Shown here: positions 40,966-50,590 of the stretch, one piece after another
Layout of the letters: every line of letters begins with the position of its first letter
Position numbering within the stretch: position 1 is the first letter of the stretch
Source: Ceratopteris richardii
Taxonomy: Eukaryota > Streptophyta > Polypodiopsida > Polypodiales > Pteridaceae
Length of the DNA: 64,000 nucleotides
NCBI GenBank assembly: GCA_020310875.1
Contig: CM035406.1
Location: forward strand, 219,463,363-219,527,362
Direction: 5' to 3'
The notes under the pieces: model-generated
What the model was told of the DNA's origin: nothing
The model's database searches: none
What the model saw: the letters and a program-made list of their open reading frames with translations, nothing else
Made by a program: the position numbers and the translations under genes

Positions 40966-41640
40966 TTACCTTTTCATTCTTTCACGACTATCCTTCCAGG
41001 CTCTAGTTCTCTTTTTGGTTATGCTCTCTGTTTCACTCACCTCGGGGCTCTTTTCCTGACCAACACCTTGGTTTTGTTGTAGTGCCTGGGCTCTTGTGAT
41101 CACCTGCACAGGTGCAGTGGAAGTCACACTCCCTGTGGAGTCTACAACTAACCCAACAACATTGATAGGAGTGATTTTAGGCATGTTATTAGGGTTCTTT
41201 GGGCAATCTCGTAAGAGATGCTCTTTCCCGCAGTCTTGACAGAAACCCTGAATGGTTACTGGTTGAGGTTGTGTAGGGACAGGCAGTGGACAATCACGTA
41301 TAAGGTGATCTCCCTGACATCTGAAGCATGGTCCTCTAGGAAATGGGGTTCTTACCTGCCTAGGTTGAGGTCTAGAGTTGGGGTTTGTGAACATGACATT
41401 AGCATACTCAGGTTCCCCACTATTTTCACTTGGGTCCTCATAATAGTATGACTCGTTATGCTCGGGTGACTGCATGTAGTAAGCCTGTGGGCTATCAATA
41501 TGTGTGGAGTCAAAACTATGGTCACTTGGATCACTGTCTGATAGCAATGGGGTGACTGGGACTATGGCTCTATTCGGATTTTCTTCAGCAGATGCATATT
41601 TCACTGGGATCACATTGGTTGGAGCAGGGGGTTGCTGCAC
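40966..41640 (-). CDS. B gag C-terminal part with zinc knuckles
   Basis: This continues the gag frame after the TAG at 41659. Two knuckles of unusual spacing (CFRCQGDHLIRDC and CQDCGKEHLLRDC, C-x2-C-x3-H-x4-C) are followed by the basic helix TRAWKDSRERMKR. The frame closes at TAA 40966-40968 where A has CAA. Confidence 0.92.
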   Translation of the reverse strand: MQQPPAPTNVIPVKYASAEENPNRAIVPVTPLLSDSDPSDHSFDSTHIDSPQAYYMQSPEHNESYYYEDPSENSGEPEYANVMFTNPNSRPQPRQVRTPFPRGPCFRCQGDHLIRDCPLPVPTQPQPVTIQGFCQDCGKEHLLRDCPKNPNNMPKITPINVVGLVVDSTGSVTSTAPVQVITRAQALQQNQGVGQEKSPEVSETESITKKRTRAWKDSRERMKR

Positions 41641-41658
41641 TAGGACTGGTTGAGGTCT

Positions 41659-43590
41659 CTACTGCCCTTGATAAGGTGGCTGATAAGTTTGCTGTGGTCT
41701 GTTGTATTGTTGTGGTGGGTACTGATTCTGGTATCTACCATGTTGTGGATATGGCTGAGGGTAATTTTGCCTAACCGTTTGTTTGTTATATGGGCAGTCT
41801 TGTGCAGTGTGGTTGGTGTACCTGCACTCTATGGTGCAGTACTGGCTACTAGGATTCGCCTGGGGTTGGGCCATAATGGGACATACACTTGCCATATGGT
41901 CACCGCCACAAGTGTAACACCGCTTAGCTGGGGCAAATCTCGGAATTTGTTTGCTAGAGACACCTAGTTTTTGAGCTACCTTCTCTGCAAGTTCCTCAAT
42001 GGATGTGGATTGACCAGATGTGAGGTTACTAGAGCTATCTGAATCCTTATAGATTTTTGATAGTTCCAATTCCTCACCTAGATTTTCCTCAATGTCTATG
42101 CACATGCGCACGCACTCTTCTATCGTTCTGGGGTCCTTCAGATATACATATGACCTGAGCTTGGTGCTCAACAATCCATCTAAGAACAAGGCCACTTGTT
42201 TGGCTGGTGTGGGTAACTCCGGCATCGGGCATCTTTCCAGGTACTGCCTAAATCTTCTTCCAGCTAGTCTGACCGTCTCTTGAAGTGTTTGTTTGAAGCT
42301 ATGAATTAGTGAGGAGGTGTTATGCCTGATTCCACTCTTAGAAAACTCAATGATAAATGCCTCTAAGAGCTGGTCTATGTTTCTGAAATGCCTCTCGTTC
42401 AGTGGTTGAAACCACGTAAGGGCAGTGTTCCTAAGGGTTAGACCAAAAGCATTATATTGTGTGAATAGGTCCTCTACCTGTTCAGCTTTCAATACTTGCC
42501 GAAATTCTGCCACATGGTCATAAGGGTCTCCCATGCCATCGAAATAATTCTTCATGGACTTCACCAGTTGAGTTGATCGCAGGGTCCTAGTGTATTCTCT
42601 CGGCCTTGGCAAAGGAAAATTGTCAGTATTCCTTTGATTCCATGGGGTTCTATGTCTCTCAGGTTCCACTCTATTCCTTTCCGTTCCCGTTCTTTCTCTT
42701 CCCAGGGAGTTGGCAAAACTTACCTCAGGTTTGTCTCTACTTCTATCTCTTTGAGCTCCATGAGCTTGGGAGGTCCCAGCTCCTTGGTGACCAAAGAATG
42801 CATTAGACCTTGGTTGGGGAAAAACAAATTCACCCTTCCATGTGTAGGCATGTCTGCCATGCTCAGTGACCATGCAGATTCTCTCTGATGCATTGTCTAG
42901 GTAGGTTACTTGGCCGGGGCTATCAGGGTCTTTAAACTCATAGATTGCGAGGGCACTCACTTCCTGAGGTTGAGCAGATTTATATCTCCAAAAAGCCTCA
43001 TCGGTTTCTCGATTTAAAAGCAGATCTATGCTTTTATTATCCTGTGGAATCCACTCTAGAGTCATGATTCTGGTCAAGACAGATTTACCACGGGGGGTTC
43101 TTGGTTCTTTCTCTAAGTTCCCTTGCTCTATATCACCCATGTCGGTCTCAGCAATCACATTTCCAAACTCATCAGCTCTATCAGGAAGAGTGGTGACTAC
43201 ATATATAGTCCCCTCTTTATCTAGGTATGCTCCATTCTCAAACTTGACTACCGGGTGGTCTAATCCATGGGGTTGATCGGGGTTCTTAATCTGGATCACC
43301 GATCTTCTCAGGCCATCTTCATAGATGCGAGCACCTAGACGATTAGTCCTGATGTATTCCAGTTGAGTCTTGTATGGTCCTTCTGGCTTTTCTAGATAAT
43401 CCAACCCTGAACTACCTATTGGTCTCTCCATGTGATAGGACATCTCAGAATCGCTTGTTTCTGATCTGGGAGTGTATGGGTAATCACTCAACTGTTGGGC
43501 CCAAGACCTGGCAGTGTGATTGACACTAGCTTCAGAAGATCTGAGGCTTTGTCTGTCTCGGCCTAAGTGTCTGCCTGATCTAAGGTTCAT
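41659..43590 (-). CDS. B gag N-terminal and core domain
   Basis: The start MNLRSGRHLGRDRQSL is shared with A. The N-terminal 300 residues are a poorly defined, partly conserved region. The retrotransposon gag core follows (MKNYFDGMGDPYDHVAEFR, LTWFQPLNERHF, VALFLDGLLSTKLRSYVYL, IEECVRMCIDIEE), then CYTCGGDHMASVC and CTIECRYTNHTAQDC knuckles and a Gln/Tyr/Pro-rich stretch. Its end is a CAG-to-TAG nonsense codon, not a natural terminus, since the same frame continues. Confidence 0.95.
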   Translation of the reverse strand: MNLRSGRHLGRDRQSLRSSEASVNHTARSWAQQLSDYPYTPRSETSDSEMSYHMERPIGSSGLDYLEKPEGPYKTQLEYIRTNRLGARIYEDGLRRSVIQIKNPDQPHGLDHPVVKFENGAYLDKEGTIYVVTTLPDRADEFGNVIAETDMGDIEQGNLEKEPRTPRGKSVLTRIMTLEWIPQDNKSIDLLLNRETDEAFWRYKSAQPQEVSALAIYEFKDPDSPGQVTYLDNASERICMVTEHGRHAYTWKGEFVFPQPRSNAFFGHQGAGTSQAHGAQRDRSRDKPEVSFANSLGRERTGTERNRVEPERHRTPWNQRNTDNFPLPRPREYTRTLRSTQLVKSMKNYFDGMGDPYDHVAEFRQVLKAEQVEDLFTQYNAFGLTLRNTALTWFQPLNERHFRNIDQLLEAFIIEFSKSGIRHNTSSLIHSFKQTLQETVRLAGRRFRQYLERCPMPELPTPAKQVALFLDGLLSTKLRSYVYLKDPRTIEECVRMCIDIEENLGEELELSKIYKDSDSSSNLTSGQSTSIEELAEKVAQKLGVSSKQIPRFAPAKRCYTCGGDHMASVCPIMAQPQANPSSQYCTIECRYTNHTAQDCPYNKQTVRQNYPQPYPQHGRYQNQYPPQQYNRPQQTYQPPYQGQ

Positions 43591-44487
43591 ATGCCTGATT
43601 TATCTACCCCCTTGGACCCAAGCACACTCTCGTTGCAGGTTAATTTGCACCAATCACTGTGTTCTTTTGAGTTGAATATTATGTTTACGGTCTTGTCTGA
43701 AATCGCGTCGTCAGGAGTACTTAAGTGAATTTCCGCACTTGATAAGTGATCGATTCCAGTTTACCTTTTGTCCCTTAGGGTTTTCGCACTTAAGACCTAT
43801 TACTTCTTGCACTTGGTTGATTAATACTCTTGGACTTGATTCGTGCCTAACGTTGCCCTAATTAATTACCACACCTAAGTTGTACTTAGCCTAGGCTAGG
43901 AATTGACAAAGGAGGGTTGAGAGATCTTCCAACCTCAATTAGCTGGTTGACCAGACTGCTACACAAGCCCAGGAAGCCTTCTCCCAAGCTTGGTACTCAC
44001 CCTTGCTAGCTTGCTGTGGATTGCCTTGAGTGCACACAAAGTTCCTGCAAAAGCTCACCAGTTAGTATAGCTCTATTACCACAAGTAATTGGAAGACACA
44101 CATCAATATTTTCAGTCCCCCCTGGAGTAACTCACTGTACCCCCTCAATCTTAGGACCACCTAGTTCCACCTAAAGGTCAACTTAAAAATACATGTTCTA
44201 AAACTCCGCGTATGATTCTTACAAAGACCAGCCAAGGTCTACGTAGGATCCTCAACGAGCTTTCCAACGAGACCAAAATCTCATCAATCGGAGTTCGTAT
44301 GGTCAAGTTATGACCATTCAGGCACTAAAGGGTCAAAACAGGCTCTCAGGGTTCAGGAGATCCCTCTCTGATTTCTAGGTCTTTTGCTCACTTCCAAGGT
44401 TCTAAAGTTATACCAAGGTGCCTCAAATTAAGCTCTACTACCCTTCAATTCACTCAAAAATAACCCTAAAATTTTCATGTGTTAAAG
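43591..44487 (-). other. B leader between gag and repeat array
   Basis: No coding frame of note. The region corresponds in position to 25470-26164 of A. It contains a GCTTTTGCAG-G acceptor-like site near 44045 on the minus strand. Confidence 0.4.
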
Positions 44488-44990
44488 GCCATGTATCGCG
44501 ATAGGTCGGGTCGAAGTGTCACGATAGCTCGAAGTGTCGCGATAGGTCGTGAAGTGTCGCGATAGCTCGAAGTGTCGCGATAGCTCGTGAGGTGTCGCGA
44601 TAGCTCGTGAGGTGTCGCGATAGCTCGTGAGGTGTCGCGATAGGTGGGAAGTGTCGCGATAGGTCGTGAGGTGTCGCGATAGCTTGTGAGGTGTCGCGAT
44701 AGGTCGTGAGGTGTCGCGATAGGTCGTGAGGTGTCGCGATAGGTCGTGAGGTGTCGCGATAGGTCGAAGTGTCACGATAGGTCGTGAGGTGTCGCGATAG
44801 CTCGTGAGGTGTCGCGATAGGTCGTGAGGTGTCGCAATAGGTCGTGAGGTGTCGCGATAGGTCGAAGTGTCGCGATAGGTCGTGAGGTGTCGCGATAGCT
44901 CGTGAGGTGTCGCGATAGGTCGTGAGGTGTCGCGATAGCTCGTGAGTGTCGCGATACCTCGAGGTGTCGTGATAGCTCGGGATATGGTGA
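44488..44990. repeat. TCGCGATA-G(G/C)TCGTGAGGTG tandem array in B leader
   Basis: About 26 units of roughly 18-20 bp, each with TCGCGATA followed by GGTCG or GCTCG and GAGGTG or AAGTG, are arranged head to tail. One isolated unit sits at 45079-45090. The array occupies the position of A's TCGATCGCGA array, but the unit is different. Both share an NruI-like TCGCGA core. It creates long spurious open frames on the minus strand. Confidence 0.95.
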
Positions 44991-45426
44991 ATTTTTCTGT
45001 TCTGTCTAGTGATCCTGGGAGCTCTAGGCCTGCGCAGTGTCGTGGTGCACTCAGAATCGTGATTGGGTGAAATTTTTGGAGTGTCGCGATAGCTCGAGCT
45101 CAACGCCTCGGGGACTGTGCAGACAGATTCTGTACCTGCTGAGCTTGCTGGAGATGATGATGGAGCTGCCACCTGCAAGAAACATGCAAAAAAACACACA
45201 AAACAAGAACACACAAGCTCGCTCTCTCTCAAACTCGCACACCACAAATGAGGGGAATGACAAGGAAGAGGGAATATGTAGTGGAGAAGGAGGTGGAGGT
45301 GGAGATGGAGAAGAAGGTGAGGATGGAGATGGAGGTGGAGAAAAATCAGAAATTTACCGACTACTTACCATTCCAACGCGTCCTCTCTACGTCTTACCAT
45401 CACACGCTCGTCCTCAAAGCTCGAAT

Positions 45427-45443
45427 CCCCGGCAACGGCGCCA
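45427..45443 (-). other. B primer-binding site (tRNA-Asp)
   Basis: The minus strand TGGCGCCGTTGCCGGGG is the perfect plant tRNA-Asp complement used by Athila/Tat elements. It is eight bases inside the 5' LTR. Confidence 0.92.
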
Positions 45444-45451
45444 AAATTTGG

Positions 45452-46028
45452 TGTAGCTCAGTGATGAGTAGCACCTCCTTTAATGTCAATCCGGGAAGAC
45501 GTGAGGATGGTGTGAAGACCACGAGCAAGTGGAAGCACAAGTGCGTGAGTGAGAAGCACACTAACATGCACACACATACACACACGCGCACACACGGCAA
45601 GAACAAAGAGAGTAAGACAATGGAATCACTTCTATTGCAACAAAGTTCTCATACAAGCTCAAACCTACAAGAAGCTAACCCAAAAATGAGCTCTCTAGCT
45701 CTATTTATAGTTTTTGACTAGCTTTGGCCCTGTCCAGACCTAGTGTCCGGCCTAGTTAAAAATTAGGTTCCAGGGCTTATTTGAGGGCCCAAACGAGATC
45801 TAAAAATTATGAAAATTGGCAGGCAACTACTTCTAAGGCTCCCCAAGCTCGAGGACTCTTCGGCTTGTACAAAATGGAGCTACAAAAAGGTGAAATGATA
45901 TTTACAAGGGTTTGTAGTGATGAGAATCACTTTAAAATGATGTGAGGGTTTAAAAAAAAATGAAGGGTTGCCTTAGTGCTAGATCTGCATGTGTGTCCGT
46001 ACGTGCTTCTTCCCGTATAATGCCAACA
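45452..46028 (-). repeat. B 5' LTR
   Basis: 577 bp, matching 29559-30137 with three substitutions and one CA indel by eye. A TATA box lies on the minus strand at 45702-45710. Confidence 0.95.
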
Positions 46029-46033
46029 ACAGG

Positions 46034-46960
46034 CCCATGGGAAGCAAAGTCCACGTGTATGAGAGCACCCATGGTCATGGTACGAAATGAAGACTCAGTC
46101 ATACCTAGGAACACGGAGGTAGTAAAGAATACTAAAGTGCGGTGCAATCTCACTTTAGAAGAGCTGCTCAAAGTAAGGCCAGAGTTATGGAAACATGTAG
46201 CCAAACAAGTACCAGAGATAGCGAAACCTCGTTCCCAGGTTGGATCTCATCGCACAATGCCAGAGATACCTTTGGACAAGATATGAGACATGAGTGAAGG
46301 GGAAGCCCACGGCTGGGCAGAGATCCTAGCAACCATGGATGTAGCCATCAATGAAGAACAATGGACACCACACTGTGATGAGGATGGCTATGACATATCA
46401 GTTTTCTCCATAGAGCCAATCATGGGAGATGCAGTTTTAGAAGAGTGCGAACCTAGCCCTGATGCATTTGAGGATGCAAGTGACTCCGATCTAGACTCAA
46501 TCATTATGGACCCACCTTTTGCATCAGATGAAGAATACTTCTATGAAGTAGAATTTCAACCCCAGAGACATGGAGAGCTTACAAATGATGTGAGATTAGC
46601 CACACAAGTGACCCCTAAGGATCAGGGAAAGAAAAGAAAGAAGAGAGAAGTCACACCAGAAGAGGAAGAATCTTTTTTTGAGGTCCCGAAAAATTTTAAA
46701 AAGTATAAGATAGATGACAGGAGAGTCATGATCAGAATGCCTAAACGAGAGGCACAATCAGGAGAGGCCTATGATAACAAAGAAACCACCAAGAAAATAG
46801 TGGTAGCTCTGGAAGAAGGAGAGGAGAGATGCACTTACATAGGACATGACCTGACGGAAGAAGAAGAGCACGAATTGATAGCCTTGCTAAGAGAATACAG
46901 AGATGTATTCGTTTGGAGCTACAAGGACCTGAAAGGTGTAGACCACATCAGATTGGAATA
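46034..46960 (+). pseudogene. A pol 5' part without PR1
   Basis: The frame is the continuation of 28651-29558 after B. PWEAKSTCMRAP...RSQVGSHRTMPEIPLDKI matches B, then TGA. Where B has the PR1 domain (DSGAGV), A has only a short unrelated stretch (EAHGWAEILATMD, about 46287-46350) before rejoining at INEEQWTPHCDEDGYD. The acidic region and the RVMIRMPKREAQSG block continue to GVD at about 46943. There a deletion removes all of RT and joins to the RNase H region out of frame. Confidence 0.9.
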
Positions 46961-48930
46961 AGCCTTTTCATGTTCATGTAGATGCATCCAATTATGCTAT
47001 TGGGTGTGTACTCGCACAACCTACGGGCGAAGGTAATATGGACCTTCCAATTGCCTATGCTAGTAGACAGTTGAATGCAGCTGAACGGAACTATACCACC
47101 ACCGAACGAGAAGGATTAGGCATGGTATATGCAGTTAAAAAGTTTAGACACTATTTGCTTGCAAATAAGTTTAAATTCTTTACCGATCATCAGGCATTAT
47201 TGTACTTGGTAAACAAACCATGGAATACAGGCTGATTAGTAAGATGGTTTCTCTTACTAATGGAATATGACTTTGAAGTAGTGGTGAGGAAAGGGAAGAC
47301 TCACTTGAGAGCAGACCATCTCTCTAGGCTCACATATGGAGAAGCCCCACAAGGAGTATCAGATGACCTTCCTGATGCTTACCTGTTTAATTTGGAAGTT
47401 GTACCTCAGTGGGCTAAGCGATTAGTGCCAGTATTGACATACGGGCCCAATCACCCAGTCATAAACACTCAAGATAGGGAGATAATAAAGGCCCAAAAGT
47501 ACCACATCATGGCAGGAAGTATGTACAAGCATACAGATCAAGGGATCTTGGCTTGTTGTGTGGAAGAGGATGAGTACGCTAAATGGTTGCAATTAGCACA
47601 TGTAGGTGCATTAGAGCAACACTACTCAACGCAACGAACCCTACAGACAATAAGGAGACTCGGAGTGCATTGGCCGACTATGGAAGCTGATGTCCAAAAG
47701 TTGTGCAAGGAATGCCCAATCTGTTGCACTAAACCACCTGTAGAACATGCCACTCTTTATCAAGTGTCCATAGTGCCAGATTGGAGTGAACCATTAGTAG
47801 CCTTCTTGAGGATGAAAACATTCCCTCAAGATATGACCCTGACGAGACAAAGAAGTCTAGAACAAGAAGCCCTAGATTACTCACTTATTGGTGATAATTT
47901 ATACAAGCGTGGTAAAGATGGTTACCTGAGACTATGTGTCCATGAGATTGAATATCTCAAGATCTTGGAAACTGCTCACCAAGGTGTAGCAGGAGGACAC
48001 TTTGGACCAGATCGGGTGATCAAGGCAATCCTATTTGCAGGCTTATGGTGGCCGACCCTTCACATGGATGCACATACCTATGTGAAGAGGTGTGATGTTT
48101 GTCAGCGAACTCAATATCCTATACGCAAAGATGAGATGCCCCTGAAACCTATGATGGGTGGACGTGCATTCTCTAAGTGGGGAATAGACTTTGTAGGTCC
48201 TATTAATCCCCCAGCTAAGGGTTCCCATGCTGAGTATATCATTGTTGCCACTCATTATCTAACCAAGTGGGTAGAGGTAAAAGCTACGACAAAGAATGAT
48301 GCTCAAACAACTACTAAATTTCTATTTGAGAATGTGTTCACAAGATACAGGCTACCTATAGAGCTGGTAAGTGATAGAGGCACTCATTTCTTGAAAGAAG
48401 TTATTGAAAATCTTCTCCAAGAGTTCTTGGTAGTACACAAGAAGTCTGCCCCCTATCACCCACAAGCTAATGGACAAGCCAAAAGCACAAACAAGATCCT
48501 GTGCAATGTGTTGACCCAACTAGTGAATAATAAACGCTTTGATTGGGACAAACAACTACACCATGCTGTTTGGGCATACCGAGTTGCCTATAAAACGGTA
48601 CTCCAAGCCACCCCCTTTCAGATGGTATTTGGCCAAAATGCAGTGCTACCATTGGACTTCTTGATACCTACATTAAAAGTAGCACAAGAGCATGAATGGA
48701 CGGGTCATGAACTCTCCTCTAGACTCTTTGACCTTGAACAGTTAGGAGAAACAAGACTGAGGGCAGATGCGGGGATATATGCAGCTAAGAAATGACAGAA
48801 GGCATACTTTGATGCCTATGTTAAGGATAAAGGCTTGAAGGCCGGAGACTTAGTGTTGGTGTATACCCTAAAACAACATGCAAGAAAGCTCGAAAAGAGA
48901 GGTTATGGACCTATGATTCATAAATAGGAT
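46961..48930 (+). pseudogene. A RNase H, double H2C2 module and integrase, RT absent
   Basis: Immediately after the deletion the frame shows KPFHVHVDAS and RNase H up to TDHQALLYLVN. A TGA lies at about 47233, then the two H2C2 modules (AHVGALEQHY...CPIC and AHQGVAGGHF...C-x2-C) in the same order and spacing as B. The integrase has WGIDFVGP and VSDRGTHF, but NGQAKST replaces NGQAEST: the third catalytic residue is Lys (AAA at 48481-48483), a G-to-A change. A TGA at 48793 and a 1-nt insertion near 48920 follow. Confidence 0.93.
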
Positions 48931-50359
48931 CTCAACCAGTGGAGCAGTTCAACTCGCTACACTGGAAGGTGATGTTCTCCCTAGCTATATAAGCGGATGC
49001 AGAGTCAAATTATACCAAGAACCCCTGACTGAAGAGATGCTAAATCGACTCAACACTGCCAAAACACGTAAAGAGGAGGAAAAACGAGTTCGAGAAGAGG
49101 CACAGGCGGAAGCATTGGAACGCATCCAAAGGATGAGGTTGGGAAGACTGGGTAGAGATCAGGCCAGGGTAGATGACTATGCGGACCCAGGTTATCATAT
49201 GACAATGTGTGAAGTCTCAGGAATAAGTTCTCATAGAATAATTGATAGACGACCTTTTGTAACCTTAGAGATAGGACAAGGAAAGGGTGCAAGGACTATA
49301 AGAGCCTTGATTGACTCAGGTGCAGCCACTAGTGCTGTTAAATTTTCTTACTATCAAAAGTTGAAATTAAATGTCAATCCTATAGAAGCCTATCTCATAG
49401 GATTGGGAGGTGTGGAAACCCCTTACATGGGCGAGGTGGAGCTTCCCCTCCACATTCAAGATGTTTTAATGACAGTGAAAGTACTAGTGTGTCAAGATGA
49501 GGACCTCACTGAGCCTCTGGTCTTGGGTCAAGACTGGATCTATGACCATGCAGTCAATTTAAACCTAAGAAGTGGACTTCTTTAGGTTTGGGTCAATGAG
49601 AAACGCATTACGATTGAGTTAGAAAGTGAAGCACTCAAGGAGTTAGGCAAGACACACACTCCTGGTCCTTCCAGGAGTACACATGAAGATGACCATGCTG
49701 TTCTTGTCCAAAACTATGTGATGCAGAGGAATGATGATTTCAATAAAGAAGTCAAGGACACAATGGAACTCCCGTCTTTTCCAAAGGTCAGAGGGATGCA
49801 GCAACCAATGGCAGATCAAATACAGAAGACTACCTATGTCGGAGACCAAACGAACGTGAGAAGCAAGATGTCTCAGCCATTGAAAAAAGTGTGGGTGCGG
49901 AAAGGCGAACAGCCTGTTGTGATCAAGCCAACCACACGGGCAAAGATTCTTATTAGTAATCAACGACACGACACTAATAAGAAGTCTTTCAGAAATTCTT
50001 CTGTGAAAATGAAGTCTATCTCGGTACCCAAGAAGTCAATGAAGGCTAGCCCACAATCAAGACAAATTTGGGTGCCTAAGGCTTGCTTGCGGGCTCAAAT
50101 AGCTACACAGAAACCACATCCCGTACAACATGGTCCACTCACCCTAACATCTGATACCCATTCTTATATACCACGCACGAACACATATTCACCCATGAGC
50201 ACGAGTAGAATCACTTGTAAATGGGTCCCTGAAAAGCCTCATTTCCAAGCAGATGCTCTCACCAAGCCCTCCAGAGTCTCCACAAAATCAAGACCAACAG
50301 CCATTCTGTTTGTTTGGCAGCCCAAAATGTGTAATAAACCCCCCGAACCTCATTTGTAA
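48931..50359 (+). pseudogene. A second retropepsin (PR2) and WVPK-repeat tail
   Basis: PR2 is intact between 49037 and 49585: RALIDSGAATSAV, LIGLGGVETPYMGEV and PLVLGQDWIYDHAVNLN. A TAG at 49583 replaces a Gln codon found in B. The frame continues to 50359 with the tail motifs KVWVRK, SISVPKKSMKA, RQIWVPKACL, CKWVPEK and FVWQPK. PR2 keeps every retropepsin landmark although PR1 and RT were lost from this copy. Confidence 0.9.
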
Positions 50360-50590
50360 ATTCATATCCACTTACTCACTACATCACTCATACACCACAT
50401 CTTTCCATTTAGCTCTTAGGAATATCCATTCACTAACTACACACACGATCCTCAAGCACTTATTAACCTACTAACCTCTCACTAAAATCATGTTAATGTT
50501 GTAATGGGGACGCATGAACGCTTGGTGTCCATTTGCAATGTTAACATTCATTTGTCTATTCTCACAGAACCAGTGATCAGTCTCTTCACC
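50360..50590 (+). other. A spacer between pol and ORF-X
   Basis: Non-coding, about the same length as B's spacer (230 bp). It ends with pyrimidine-rich TTTGTCTATTCTCACAG, 23 bases before the ORF-X ATG, in the same place as B's candidate 3' splice site. Confidence 0.5.

Larger units (their letters stand above)
29559..46028 (-). mobile_element. B: large Tat/Athila-like Gypsy retrotransposon with dual protease and ORF-X
   Basis: LTRs of 579 and 577 bp and a target duplication ACAGG (29554-29558, 46029-46033) delimit a 16.5-kb element inserted in reverse into A. From 43590 to 34642 a single frame of 2,983 codons covers gag, PR1, RT, RNase H, two H2C2 modules, integrase and PR2, interrupted only by TAG (41659-41661), TAA (40966-40968), TGA (38770-38772) and TGA (36964-36966). 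A 1,420-aa ORF-X follows. The LTRs differ by three substitutions and one 2-bp indel by eye, so it is recent. Apart from the four stops, all catalytic motifs look intact. Confidence 0.97.

Noticed and set aside
44488..44990. CRISPR-like array
   Set aside because: Units are contiguous or nearly so, without unique spacers of constant length. The context is a plant retrotransposon leader with no cas genes.
44519..45247. 242-codon minus-strand frame full of (R)HLTTYRDTS-like repeats, a possible repeat protein
   Set aside because: The frame is a by-product of the 18-20 bp tandem array. The same repeats are open in an overlapping second frame (44482-44775), unit lengths vary, and only the first part before the array has a counterpart in A.
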